Shown: piece by piece, positions 1 through 9,945 of the stretch | How the letters are laid out: every line of letters begins with the position of its first letter | How positions within the stretch are numbered: the stretch's first letter is position 1 | DNA from: Enterococcus thailandicus | GTDB lineage: Bacteria; Bacillota; Bacilli; Lactobacillales; Enterococcaceae | Length of the DNA stretch: 64,000 nt | Reading direction: 5' to 3' | Assembly (NCBI RefSeq): GCF_001886265.1 | Contig: NZ_JXLE01000007.1 | Location: forward strand, 1 to 64,000 | The notes under the pieces: generated by a model | Seen by the model: only the letters and a program-made list of their open reading frames with translations | The model's database searches: none | What the model was told of the DNA's origin: nothing | Position numbers and translations under genes: made by a program

Positions 1-10
1 ACGCAACGGT

Positions 11-48
11 AAAAAACAGATGAGTGATTAAACTCATCTGTTTTTTTG
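11..48. terminator. Bidirectional rho-independent terminator
   Basis: A 9-bp stem (CAGATGAGT with ACTCATCTG, 5-nt loop) has A-runs on one side and T-runs on the other. On the minus strand it closes the gpx transcript that ends at position 60. On the plus strand it could end a gene lying left of the window. Confidence 0.85.
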
Positions 49-59
49 TATTCTTTTTA

Positions 60-536
60 CTATTCAGCAAGAAGCTTTTCGATATCATCAATCATCTTTT
101 CAGGAGAAGTCTGTGGTGCAAAGCGTTTGATGACAGTTCCATCTTTATCAATTAAAAATTTGGTGAAATTCCATTTAATTGCGTTAGTCATTGTACCAGG
201 TGCATTTTCCTTCAAATAGGCGAATAAAGGATCAGCAGCTGCTCCATTTAATTCGACTAATTGATGCATTGGAAATGAAACACCATAAGTAGTTCGACAA
301 GCTTGCGCCGCTTCTTCAGCAGAATCCAGTTCTTGTTTAAATTGGTTGGAAGGAAAGCCTAAAACGACTAATCCTTTTTCTTTATAGGTAGTGTAAAGTT
401 GTTCAAGCTGCTCAAATTGTGGAGCAAGTCCACATTTGGTTGCAGTATTAACGATAATCATTGGATGATTCTGGTAGTCGTTTAGAGAGTAAGTAGTTCC
501 ATTTTCCAAAGTTGCATCAAAATCATAAACTGTCAT
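60..536 (-). CDS. Glutathione peroxidase family thiol peroxidase (Cys type)
   Basis: A 158-residue protein, the usual length for the bacterial Gpx/BsaA family, which reduces hydroperoxides in the cytoplasm, mostly with thioredoxin rather than glutathione. The peroxidatic residue is Cys35 in the block NTATKCG, where selenoproteins carry Sec. The partner motifs FPSNQF (Gln) and IKWNFTKF (Trp, Asn) of the catalytic tetrad are present, and a second Cys near residue 80 could be the resolving cysteine. The ATG is preceded by GGAG on the minus strand. A TATAAT lies at 574-579 (minus), so it may have its own promoter. It follows luxS but is separated from it by a terminator hairpin. Confidence 0.92.
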   Translation of the reverse strand: MTVYDFDATLENGTTYSLNDYQNHPMIIVNTATKCGLAPQFEQLEQLYTTYKEKGLVVLGFPSNQFKQELDSAEEAAQACRTTYGVSFPMHQLVELNGAAADPLFAYLKENAPGTMTNAIKWNFTKFLIDKDGTVIKRFAPQTSPEKMIDDIEKLLAE

Positions 537-583
537 AAAAATTCTCCTTTACTAATTGAGTAAGTACACACTTATTATAGAAC

Positions 584-624
584 AAAAAAACTGAGAAGCT
601 TGTTTAAAAGCTCTCAGTTTTTTT
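584..624. terminator. Terminator between luxS and gpx
   Basis: The hairpin arms ACTGAG/CTCAGT with an inner AGCTT/AAGCT are flanked by A and T runs on both sides. It sits directly downstream of luxS on the minus strand and would end that transcript before gpx. Confidence 0.8.
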
Positions 625-631
625 AGTTAAA

Positions 632-1090
632 TTATGCAAAGACGTCAGACCATTCATCTCGTTTTGCTAAGAATTCACGTGCTAGTGCTTGCGCACCCTC
701 TAAAGTGTGACTTGCAGCCCAACCACATTGCGTTTCATTGCTTGCGGGTACTTCAGTAGCTTCAAGAACGTCCTTCATTGTTTTTTCTAAAACATCTAGT
801 ACATCGTCATAACTTTCATGATTCAGCACAGTTAGGTAAAAACCTGTTTGGCAGCCCATCGGCGACCAATCCACAATGTAGTCAGCATGATTACGAATTA
901 GTTCAGCTGTTAAATGTTCAAGTGAATGTAAGCTTGGCATCTCCATATGCTCTTTGTTTGGTTGTTTGAAGCGGACATCATATTTGATGATCATGTCACC
1001 ATTTTCACCAGTTTTGCGATCAGCAACACGGATATAAGGTGCTTTTACTTTTGTGTGGTCTAGATTGAAACTTTCAACATTCATTTTCAT
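632..1090 (-). CDS. luxS: S-ribosylhomocysteine lyase LuxS
   Basis: LuxS cleaves S-ribosylhomocysteine to homocysteine and DPD, the precursor of autoinducer-2. The 152-residue length is typical. The metal site is visible as His55 and His59 in HSLEH plus the Cys of QCGW near residue 122, and the catalytic Cys is in MGCQTGFY near residue 80. The start ATG follows GAGGTAA on the minus strand. The gene lies 116 bp downstream of mccB, which uses the homocysteine it makes. With mtnN at 28.9 kb it completes the two-step detoxification of S-adenosylhomocysteine. The 1091-1206 gap holds no convincing terminator, so read-through from mccAB is possible. Confidence 0.97.
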   Translation of the reverse strand: MKMNVESFNLDHTKVKAPYIRVADRKTGENGDMIIKYDVRFKQPNKEHMEMPSLHSLEHLTAELIRNHADYIVDWSPMGCQTGFYLTVLNHESYDDVLDVLEKTMKDVLEATEVPASNETQCGWAASHTLEGAQALAREFLAKRDEWSDVFA

Positions 1091-1206
1091 GTAAGTTACC
1101 TCGATTCATTTTTTGTTCAGTAGTGATAGCTAAATTCTAACATTTATTTAGAATAAGTTATAGGTACATCTTTGATTTTTAACCTTATTTCTATAAATGA
1201 AGAAAT

Positions 1207-3287
<2,081 letters not shown>

Positions 3288-3308
3288 AGCTTCCTCCTAA
3301 AAATTCGA

Positions 3309-3341
3309 TAAAAAAAGGAGCTGACTATTAAATCAGCTCCT
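3309..3341 (-). terminator. Intrinsic terminator in the mccA leader (attenuator)
   Basis: On the minus strand a perfect 9-bp stem, AGGAGCTGA with TCAGCTCCT around an 8-nt loop, is followed directly by seven T. It lies between the promoter at 3516-3544 and mccA at 3287, so it must be bypassed for mccAB to be expressed. The leader ORF stop region (TCATAA at 3386-3391) can pair with TTATGA at 3347-3352 and the upstream CCT with the AGG of the terminator arm, which is a possible antiterminator. Confidence 0.88.
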
Positions 3342-3385
3342 AGATATCATAAATTATTCGTGCTTTTCCAGAGAGTACACGTAAA

Positions 3386-3487
3386 TTATGAAGGGCAATT
3401 AATAGACACGGCAAATAGTATGCTACTTTTTTGCACCATACAACAACAAGTAATCAATTGATTGAAGTTACTTTGTGTGTTCATCAT
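3386..3487 (-). CDS. Cysteine-rich leader peptide (33 aa)
   Basis: A short ORF on the minus strand with a strong GGAGG seven bases before the first of two adjacent ATG codons. It encodes 33 residues and contains three consecutive Cys codons (TGT TGT TGT, residues 14-16, in the block LITCCCMVQ) and a fourth Cys codon near the end (INCPS, residue 31). The stop codon lies 44 nt before the attenuator stem at 3341. The placement in the leader of a cysteine biosynthesis operon fits ribosome-mediated attenuation, where stalling at Cys codons under cysteine shortage changes leader folding. This role is inferred; the ORF, its ribosome binding site and the terminator are directly visible. Confidence 0.8.
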   Translation of the reverse strand: MMNTQSNFNQLITCCCMVQKSSILFAVSINCPS

Positions 3488-3515
3488 GTCTGTTCCTCCA
3501 GTAATATTTTTATCA

Positions 3516-3544
3516 AAAATAGCATGAAAAAATGTCAGAGTCAA
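3516..3544 (-). promoter_or_regulatory. Promoter of the mccAB leader
   Basis: On the minus strand TTGACT (3539-3544) and TATTTT (3516-3521) are separated by 17 bp. Transcription would start near 3509, giving a leader of about 220 nt with the Cys-rich ORF and the terminator. Confidence 0.7.
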
Positions 3545-3669
3545 AGTATTCGGTGATTTTTAGTGATAGGAATAATTGGATAGAGTGCATGATAATGTGA
3601 ATCACAGAATCAAATGAAGAAGTGTTGCTAGATAAAAATGAAGATTTGCTAGTCTTATCCACTGTTGTT

Positions 3670-3678
3670 TGATACAAT
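3670..3678 (+). promoter_or_regulatory. Extended -10 promoter of efp
   Basis: TGATACAAT is an extended -10 element 38 bp before the efp start. No strong -35 hexamer sits at the right distance. Confidence 0.5.
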
Positions 3679-3715
3679 AAAAAAGATGATGATAAACAAA
3701 AAAGGAGCAATTTAA

Positions 3716-4279
3716 ATGATTTCAGCAAGCGATTTAAAAGCCGGTATGACATTTGTACAAGATGGAAAATTAATTAAAGTTTTGGACGCAAGTCACCACA
3801 AACCTGGTAAAGGAAATACAGTTATGCGTATGAAACTAAAAGATGTTCGTTCTGGTGCAACATATGATACAACTTTCCGCCCAGAAGAAAAATTTGAAAA
3901 AGCACACATTGATACAAAAGCTGTTCAATACTTGTATACAATGGATGACACAGCGTTCTTCATGGATCTAGAAACATATGAACAATATGAGATTCCTGTT
4001 GAAACAGTTGAAGAAGAAATGAAATACATCCTAGAAAATATGGAAGTAAAAATTCAATTTTTCGGCAGCGAAGTAATCGGTGTGCAATTACCAACAACTG
4101 TTGTTTTACGTGTTGTTGAAACACAACCTTCAATCAAAGGTGCAACAGTAACTGGTTCAGGTAAACCAGCAACAATGGAAACTGGCTTAGTTGTCAACGT
4201 TCCTGACTTTGTTGAAGTAGATGAGTTATTAGAAATCAATACAACTGAAGGTTCTTATATCAAACGTGCCTCAAAATAA
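3716..4279 (+). CDS. efp: Translation elongation factor P
   Basis: EF-P binds between the P and E sites of the ribosome and relieves stalling at consecutive prolines. At 187 residues it has the normal length with the three beta-barrel domains. The tip loop that is modified in many bacteria is in [10 protein letters not shown] near residues 28-36. The C-terminal signature is the block of about 30 residues ending in [18 protein letters not shown] precedes the ATG. It appears to be monocistronic, with its own extended -10 promoter and a strong terminator. Confidence 0.97.
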   Translation: MISASDLKAGMTFVQDGKLIKVLDASHHKPGKGNTVMRMKLKDVRSGATYDTTFRPEEKFEKAHIDTKAVQYLYTMDDTAFFMDLETYEQYEIPVETVEEEMKYILENMEVKIQFFGSEVIGVQLPTTVVLRVVETQPSIKGATVTGSGKPATMETGLVVNVPDFVEVDELLEINTTEGSYIKRASK

Positions 4280-4287
4280 TGAAATAA

Positions 4288-4332
4288 AAAAGTGCCGCAA
4301 AGATCTGTTCAGGTCTTTGCGGCACTTTTTTA
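4288..4332 (+). terminator. Terminator of efp
   Basis: The stem AGTGCCGCAAAGA with TCTTTGCGGCACT, about 13 bp long, is followed by seven T. Confidence 0.92.
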
Positions 4333-4363
4333 TAAGGAGAAAATCATTTTCAAGCTTAAATGA

Positions 4364-4636
4364 TTAGTAAGTGACAGTGGTATCTTCATTGGTAATTAGT
4401 TGAATGACATGCGCTAAAAATTTTTCGGGATCTTCTCCTACTAATTTTTCCTCACGTTTCCCATCAAGTAAATGATACATTTTTTGGGCATCTTGTAAGA
4501 GATAGTAGTCATTTTCACCTTCAATATGAAATGCTTGAAGATCGTTTGGAAATTCAATATGGATGTCAATTACGCTAATTCCACCCAAACGATTGGTTAA
4601 ATAATCTTCTATTTCTTTTGCTGTTACAGTTTTCAT
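4364..4636 (-). CDS. Conserved hypothetical protein (90 aa)
   Basis: A small acidic cytoplasmic protein of 90 residues with no membrane segment or signal peptide. I do not recognise its family. It begins MKTVTAKEIEDYL and has an alternating pattern suggesting a small alpha/beta fold. GGCGAG lies before the minus-strand ATG. It faces efp tail to tail across the efp terminator, and the reading frame is intact between the two. Confidence 0.65.
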   Translation of the reverse strand: MKTVTAKEIEDYLTNRLGGISVIDIHIEFPNDLQAFHIEGENDYYLLQDAQKMYHLLDGKREEKLVGEDPEKFLAHVIQLITNEDTTVTY

Positions 4637-4791
4637 ATTTCTCGCCTCTTTGCTTTAATAATTTTATTATATACCTATCAAAAAAGAGTGGGGTAAAAAA
4701 CGTCTTGCTGAAGCTGAGGCATAATGATCAACTAAGTCTATTTGTTATGCTAAACTATGAAACAGTACGAAGAAGAAAGGACGTAATCGTG

Positions 4792-5460
4792 ATGAAGACC
4801 TTAGTAATTGTCAGCCATCCCAATCTTCAAGAATCATTGAATCAACAATTTTTTAAAGAGGCATCTCAATCGCTTTCGATTACATGGCATCATTTAGAAT
4901 CTGTCTATCCAGCCGGAGAAATCAACCAAAATGACGAATTAGCGTTGTTAGCAACGCACGAGCGAATCATTTTCCAATTTCCTCTTTATTGGTATAGCGC
5001 ACCTGCACATTTAAAAATATGGCAAGACACAGTGTTGGCTAAAGCAAGTAAAGTGCTAAAAGGAAAAGATTTTGGTGTTGTAGTAACGACTGGTGTTGCA
5101 GAAAAAGAATATCAAGCAGGCGGAAAAGAAGAGTTCACGCTGTCTGAATTTTTGCGACCATATCAACGAATTGCACACAAATTTCAAATGAATTATTTGC
5201 CTCCATTCGTATTAGCACAATTTATGTATCAGACTTCAGAGATACGATTTGAACGCTTAATTGCTTATCAGCAATATCTTTCTTTAACTGGAAAACCAAG
5301 TCTTGTTCAGCGAATCAACTGGTTTCTTGAACAAATAGAAAAAAATACGCATTTTTCAGAACCGCAAAAATCCTATCTCCTAGATGGCTTAAAAGAACAA
5401 CAGGAGATGATCGAAGACTTGACCTTCACACTGGGTGAATTAAAGGAGGAAAATGAATGA
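4792..5460 (+). CDS. Flavodoxin-fold NAD(P)H quinone oxidoreductase
   Basis: A 222-residue protein from the ATG at 4792; a GTG one codon earlier is an alternative start. The N-terminus KTLVIVSHPN and the motif FQFPLYWYSAPAHLKIWQD are typical of the Flavodoxin_2 family (MdaB, KefF, NQO-like), FMN- or FAD-dependent enzymes that reduce quinones with two electrons. The longer upstream frame lacks a ribosome binding site, whereas AGAAAGGA precedes this start. The stop overlaps the start of the next small gene by 4 bases (ATGA), indicating translational coupling. Confidence 0.85.
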   Translation: MKTLVIVSHPNLQESLNQQFFKEASQSLSITWHHLESVYPAGEINQNDELALLATHERIIFQFPLYWYSAPAHLKIWQDTVLAKASKVLKGKDFGVVVTTGVAEKEYQAGGKEEFTLSEFLRPYQRIAHKFQMNYLPPFVLAQFMYQTSEIRFERLIAYQQYLSLTGKPSLVQRINWFLEQIEKNTHFSEPQKSYLLDGLKEQQEMIEDLTFTLGELKEENE

Positions 5461-5630
5461 GTAGTGAGTGGTTACAGCAACAAATTGACGAGCTGAATGA
5501 AAAAAATGTTCATTATGAGGATGCTGCTTTGTTATTTGAATTGAAAAAATTAGTCAAAGAAAGCGACGAGCGCATCGCTCAACTGCAGGGAGAAATTGAT
5601 GGAAAATCATGGAATCATCGTGAGTGGTAA
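5457..5630 (+). CDS. Small coiled-coil protein, coupled to the quinone reductase (57 aa)
   Basis: A short ORF overlapping the previous stop by 4 bases, with AAAGGAGG just upstream inside the preceding gene. The 57 residues are highly charged and heptad-like (DELNEKN, ELKKLVKES, IAQLQGEIDG), so a short coiled coil is likely. It ends SWNHREW. No known function is recognised. Translational coupling suggests a role linked to the oxidoreductase, but this is inference. Confidence 0.7.
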   Translation: MSSEWLQQQIDELNEKNVHYEDAALLFELKKLVKESDERIAQLQGEIDGKSWNHREW

Positions 5631-5738
5631 AAAGGATTAGAAAATTTTAAGAAAAAAATGTGCATAACTATTGTTATTTGTTACAATGAGGATAAGGCAT
5701 AACACTATTTTTAACATAAATTATTGGTGGTGAACTTA

Positions 5739-6644
5739 TTGAAAAACAAAAATGAACGAGATGAAAATGTTCGGATGTCTAGAAGGCGTCAGCAAAAGCA
5801 ACGAATGCAAAAAAGATTGTTGATTATTGGTGCCTGTTTGGTATCAGTCTTGGTGATTGGCGGCTCAGTCTTGGGATTGACGCAGTTCGGAAAATCAACT
5901 TCTAGTGCCAAAGAAACACCTGAAACAACTGTTTCTTCAACGCAAAAAAATGAAAAAAAAGCGAAGAAAAAACAAAGTAAAAAAGCGACAAAAACAACCG
6001 ATAGTTCAACAAAATCATCAACAGAAACGAGTAGCACAGATAAAGAGTCAGCAGATGAACTACAAACGATTTTGACGACTTACTCAGAGAAGTTGACTGA
6101 ACAAACACCAATATTGATTGATGAATATCAAACAGAAATTCAATCAAATCAAAATGGGGTTGCAGGATTATCTTCGATTGCTAATCAGAAAGCATTAGCA
6201 CTACAAGCAATTTCAAATGAAGGAATCAGCAAATTAAAAGCTGCACATCAAGCAGATAGTTCCTCAACTGTCGATATTAATTCTTTGGTTGACCAGCTAT
6301 CAAGTAAATACACAACTGAAGTAGCAAAAATATCAGATATTTATTTACGAACGAGTAGTGCGCTGCAAGCTGAAGAAGCAAACAAACAGGAAACAAGTAG
6401 TTCAACCTCAGAAGAAACAATGACTTCAACTACCGAACAAACGGCTGAAACAACAAGTAATCAAATGACTGATACGTCAGAAACTACAACGAATCAATCT
6501 GCAACAACTGTTGTATTAGCTGGTGAAGGCCCCAATCAAGTTGCACAACGTACAGGTGTACCAGTCGAAACAATCTTAGCATTGAATGGAATGACGATGG
6601 ATGATTATTTCTTAACGCCTGGTGCTGTACTTCAATTGCAATAA
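5739..6644 (+). CDS. Membrane-anchored protein with C-terminal LysM domain
   Basis: About 301 residues from the TTG at 5739, which follows GGTGGTGA at a good distance. The first ~25 residues are basic, then comes one membrane segment (LLIIGACLVSVLVIGGSV). A long Ser/Thr/Lys-rich linker, a helical middle section and a second Thr/Ser-rich linker follow. The last 45 residues (from VVLAGEGPNQVAQRTGV to the end) match a LysM peptidoglycan-binding repeat. It is probably anchored in the membrane and reaches into the wall. Its substrate is unknown. Confidence 0.75.
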   Translation: MKNKNERDENVRMSRRRQQKQRMQKRLLIIGACLVSVLVIGGSVLGLTQFGKSTSSAKETPETTVSSTQKNEKKAKKKQSKKATKTTDSSTKSSTETSSTDKESADELQTILTTYSEKLTEQTPILIDEYQTEIQSNQNGVAGLSSIANQKALALQAISNEGISKLKAAHQADSSSTVDINSLVDQLSSKYTTEVAKISDIYLRTSSALQAEEANKQETSSSTSEETMTSTTEQTAETTSNQMTDTSETTTNQSATTVVLAGEGPNQVAQRTGVPVETILALNGMTMDDYFLTPGAVLQLQ

Positions 6645-6649
6645 GCAAT

Positions 6650-6721
6650 AAAAAACTGCGAGATGTTACTAACTCTAGAAAGGTCCCCTTTCCAAGAGTA
6701 GAACAGACTCGCAGTTTTTTT
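6650..6721. terminator. Bidirectional nested terminator
   Basis: Outer arms AAAACTGCGAG and CTCGCAGTTTT enclose an inner hairpin (CTCT and AAAGG with CCTTT and AGAG). A and T runs on both sides let it serve the LysM gene and the convergent permease. Confidence 0.88.
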
Positions 6722-6726
6722 GTTGT

Positions 6727-8100
6727 TTAAGCTTTCTTCAAGCGTTTTTCGCGAAGAAAGTAATGAATCGTCATTAAAAACAAGAAGGCTAACCCAATAA
6801 GCAAGGAAATTCTTGTTTCAGGGTTAATAAACATGAAACAAAGAATAATAGCTAAAAATGCTAAAGTTAAATAATTGGTGTAAGGGGATAATGGCATTTT
6901 GAATGGATGTTTTGTCATTTGTTCAGCGTGGATTTTACGGAATTTGATTTCACTGATTAAAATGACAATCCAAGGAATCATTCCTGGTAAAATACTTGAA
7001 CTATAAACAAAGACAAAAATATTTTCAGAGTGAGTAACAAACATTGGTAGCAAATAATTGATGACCAAACCAATCAAGATACCTCCTGAAATGGCAACAA
7101 CTGGATAAAATGGAACACCATGACGAGATAGTTTTAAGAAACGCTTCGACATTTTTCCATTAACTGCCAATGTGTAAATCATGCGACTGGCGCTGAAAAT
7201 ACCAGAGTTACAGCCAGATAAGGCAGCAGTGATTACCACAAAGTTAATCAATCCAGCGGCAAAAGTAATCCCAATTTTCGCGAATGTTTGAACAAATGGG
7301 GACCCGATTTCACCAAGCTGATTCCATGGATAAATACTTACGATAATAAAAATAGCACCAATATAAAAAATAAGAATGCGTCCAATGGTAGATTGAACAG
7401 CTTCAACGATTGTTTTTTGTGGATTTTTTGCTTCACCAGCAGTCATCCCGATTAACTCAATTCCTTGATAAGAAGCTATCACGATGGATAAAGCAAAAAA
7501 GAAACCTTTCACGCCACCGGTAAAGAAGCCACCATTTTTCCAAAGATTTGAAATACCAATAGGTTGACCATGATTGCCAAAGCCAAAGAAGATAACGCCT
7601 AAACCAGCCACAATCATCAAAATGATCGTTACGACTTTGATCATCGAAAACCAAAATTCTAATTCACCGAAGGCTTTTACTGAAAACAAGTTAGCTAACA
7701 TCAAGAAAAGTATCACAGCGATACCAGGAATGATGGTTGGCAAATTTGGCCACCAATAATTCATATACTCGCCAACGGCAATGACTTCACTAATTCCAAC
7801 TACGACATACTGAAAGATATTGCTCCAAGCAGTTAAGTAACCAGCAACTGGATGGATGTAATCACTCGCGTAATTAGCAAATGAACCTGTAGAAGGGTCA
7901 ACGTAAAGCATCTCGCCTAATGCACGCATAATCAAGTATAAAAACAAGCCAGCAACAGCATAGGCAATCATTACAGAGGGACCAGTCCAGCGAATGGTTG
8001 AAGAGGCACCCATAAACAATCCAACGCCAATTGTTCCTCCCAACGCGATCATTCGAATATGACGTGCGCTAAGACTTCGATTTAATTTTCCTTCTTCCAT
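6727..8100 (-). CDS. APC-family amino acid permease
   Basis: A 457-residue secondary transporter with about 12 membrane segments. The N-terminus RHIRMIALGGTIGVGLFMG is the hallmark of the amino acid transporter subgroup that includes AroP, GabP, LysP and CycA. The substrate cannot be assigned from sequence. The ATG at 8100 has AAAGGAG upstream; an earlier in-frame ATG lacks one. It is transcribed away from the manganese transporter operon, and 250 bp of AT-rich DNA separates them. Confidence 0.85.
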   Translation of the reverse strand: MEEGKLNRSLSARHIRMIALGGTIGVGLFMGASSTIRWTGPSVMIAYAVAGLFLYLIMRALGEMLYVDPSTGSFANYASDYIHPVAGYLTAWSNIFQYVVVGISEVIAVGEYMNYWWPNLPTIIPGIAVILFLMLANLFSVKAFGELEFWFSMIKVVTIILMIVAGLGVIFFGFGNHGQPIGISNLWKNGGFFTGGVKGFFFALSIVIASYQGIELIGMTAGEAKNPQKTIVEAVQSTIGRILIFYIGAIFIIVSIYPWNQLGEIGSPFVQTFAKIGITFAAGLINFVVITAALSGCNSGIFSASRMIYTLAVNGKMSKRFLKLSRHGVPFYPVVAISGGILIGLVINYLLPMFVTHSENIFVFVYSSSILPGMIPWIVILISEIKFRKIHAEQMTKHPFKMPLSPYTNYLTLAFLAIILCFMFINPETRISLLIGLAFLFLMTIHYFLREKRLKKA

Positions 8101-8276
8101 ACAAAAACTCCTTTCATAATTTAGAGAATAAGCCAACACATTTGATTAAATTTATCAGTCAAAAAAATAAATTATTGATAAATAAAAACAGTTATTAAAT
8201 TAATCTCTTGATGTGATTTTACAGAAAGGATTCAAAAAACGCGAGAAGAAATTTAATTTAATTGCAAAGTTTTTTG

Positions 8277-8305
8277 TTGAAAATGTTTTCTTAATGAGTT
8301 AAACT
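8277..8305 (+). promoter_or_regulatory. Promoter of the efaCBA operon
   Basis: TTGAAA (8277-8282) and TAAACT (8300-8305) are separated by 17 bp. The start point would fall near 8312, just before the operator at 8322. Confidence 0.6.
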
Positions 8306-8321
8306 ATCTTTGAATAAAAAG

Positions 8322-8335
8322 TTAGGTAAACCTAA
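8322..8335 (+). promoter_or_regulatory. DtxR/MntR-family (EfaR-type) operator
   Basis: TTAGGTAAACCTAA is a near-perfect palindrome of the TTAGG-N4-CCTAA class bound by manganese-responsive DtxR-family repressors. It lies just downstream of the predicted start point and ends three bases before the ribosome binding site, so binding would block transcription when manganese is sufficient. Confidence 0.78.
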
Positions 8336-8350
8336 AAAGGAGTGCTTAGG

Positions 8351-9094
8351 ATGGCGAAACCAACAATCAGCGTAGAGAATCTTTCCGTTGCGTACCAAGG
8401 AAAGATCGCTTTAAAAAATATATCTTTAACGATTCAATCAGAAAAAATGACAGGAATTATTGGACTGAATGGTGCGGGGAAATCAACTTTTATGAAATCT
8501 TTGTTAGAATTAATTCCCAAATCTTCTGGTACGGTGACGTTTTCAGGTCAATCTGTAAAAGAGGTTCGGAAAAAAATTGCTTACGTTGAACAACGAAGTG
8601 CAATGGATCTATCTTTTCCAATTGATGTTTTTGGTGTGGTATTACTTGGAACGTATCCTTCGCTAAGGATTGGAAAAAGACCAGGAAAACTGGAGAAAGA
8701 ACGAGCAGCACAGGCGCTAGTCAAAGTCGGAATGGAAAAATTTGCTAATCGACAAATCAGTGAACTATCTGGTGGTCAATTACAACGAGTGTTTATTGCA
8801 CGGGCATTGACACAGGGTGCGGAATGGATCTTTTTAGATGAACCCTTTGTGGGAATCGATGCTGTTAGTGAGAAAAAGATTTTTTCGATTTTACAAGAAT
8901 TGCGTGCAGAAGGCAAAACAATTTTGATTGTTCATCATGATTTGCATAAAGTAACTGAATACTTTGATGAAGTAATTTTATTAAATCGTGAGCTGATTGC
9001 AGCTGGGACGGTTCAAGAAACTTTTACTTCAAATAATCTGCAGTTAGCTTATGGTGAAGTAATTGGCCAGTTGGTAAAGGGGGAACAAGCATGA
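8351..9094 (+). CDS. efaC: Metal ABC transporter ATP-binding protein (EfaC-like)
   Basis: A 247-residue ABC ATPase. Walker A is GLNGAGKST, the signature is LSGGQLQRV, and Walker B is WIFLDEP, followed by the H-loop in IVHHDLH. Together with the next two genes it forms a Mn2+/Zn2+ importer of the cluster 9 family (efaCBA, psaBCA, scaCBA). The ATG at 8351 was chosen because GGAG lies 8 bases before it. The stop overlaps efaB by 4 bases. Confidence 0.92.
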   Translation: MAKPTISVENLSVAYQGKIALKNISLTIQSEKMTGIIGLNGAGKSTFMKSLLELIPKSSGTVTFSGQSVKEVRKKIAYVEQRSAMDLSFPIDVFGVVLLGTYPSLRIGKRPGKLEKERAAQALVKVGMEKFANRQISELSGGQLQRVFIARALTQGAEWIFLDEPFVGIDAVSEKKIFSILQELRAEGKTILIVHHDLHKVTEYFDEVILLNRELIAAGTVQETFTSNNLQLAYGEVIGQLVKGEQA

Positions 9095-9945
9095 TTCAGT
9101 CATTTGTTGAGGGGGTATTCAATTATCAATTTTTACAATATGCATTGATTACATCTATTTTAGTCGGATTAGCTTCAGGAGTGATCGGTTCATTTATTAT
9201 TTTACGCGGAATGTCTCTGATGGGGGATGCAATTTCTCATGCAGTTTTACCCGGAGTGGCAATTTCTTATATGTTTGGGTTTAGTTATATTTTGGGCGCA
9301 ACTGCTTTTGGTGTGCTGACTGCTGCATTGATTGGTTTTGTCACACAAAAGAGTCGCTTAAAAAATGATACGGCAATCGGGATTGTTTTTAGTTCATTTT
9401 TTGCATTAGGAATCATTCTTATCTCTTTTGCTCAAAGTGCAACTGATCTTTATCATATTCTATTTGGTAATGTTCTAGCTGTTCGTGAGAGTGATTTATA
9501 TCTCACGGCAATCGTTAGTGCTGTTGTCTTATTATTTATTTTCATTTTTTATAAGGAATTGAAAATTACTTCTTTTGATCCAATGATGGCAAAAGCCTAT
9601 GGGTTAAACACAACATTTATTCATTACGCATTGATGTTTTTCTTAACTTTAGTTGCTGTAGTGAGTCTCCAAACAGTTGGAACAATCTTGGTGATTGCCA
9701 TGTTGATTACACCAGCTGCAACAGCGTACTTGTTAACGAATCGTTTATCTATAATGATTGCTTTATCTGCGAGTTTTGGTGTGTTGAGCGCAATCGTGGG
9801 TGTATTTTTCAGTTACAGTTATAACTTACCTTCAGGGGCAACGATCGTGTTGGCATCAGCTGTGTTTTTTGCCCTAGCATTTTTATTTTCACCAACAAAA
9901 GGCATTTTGTTTCAAAGAAAGGAGCAAACAAATGAAGAAATCTAA
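9091..9945 (+). CDS. efaB: Metal ABC transporter permease (EfaB-like)
   Basis: A 284-residue membrane protein of the ABC-3 family with about eight hydrophobic segments and the family block GMSLMGDAISHAVLPGVA near residues 43-60. It forms the channel of the manganese/zinc importer. ATGA overlap with efaC and a 14-base overlap with efaA show a tightly coupled operon. Confidence 0.92.
   Translation: MIQSFVEGVFNYQFLQYALITSILVGLASGVIGSFIILRGMSLMGDAISHAVLPGVAISYMFGFSYILGATAFGVLTAALIGFVTQKSRLKNDTAIGIVFSSFFALGIILISFAQSATDLYHILFGNVLAVRESDLYLTAIVSAVVLLFIFIFYKELKITSFDPMMAKAYGLNTTFIHYALMFFLTLVAVVSLQTVGTILVIAMLITPAATAYLLTNRLSIMIALSASFGVLSAIVGVFFSYSYNLPSGATIVLASAVFFALAFLFSPTKGILFQRKEQTNEEI

Noticed and set aside
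1-12. Possible tail of a plus-strand gene (in-frame TAA at 10-12)
   Set aside because: Twelve bases are not enough to support a coding call, although the terminator at 11-48 would fit one.
3513-3752. Minus-strand ORF upstream of efp
   Set aside because: Ser/Leu-rich frame overlapping the efp start and the mccA promoter, without a ribosome binding site.
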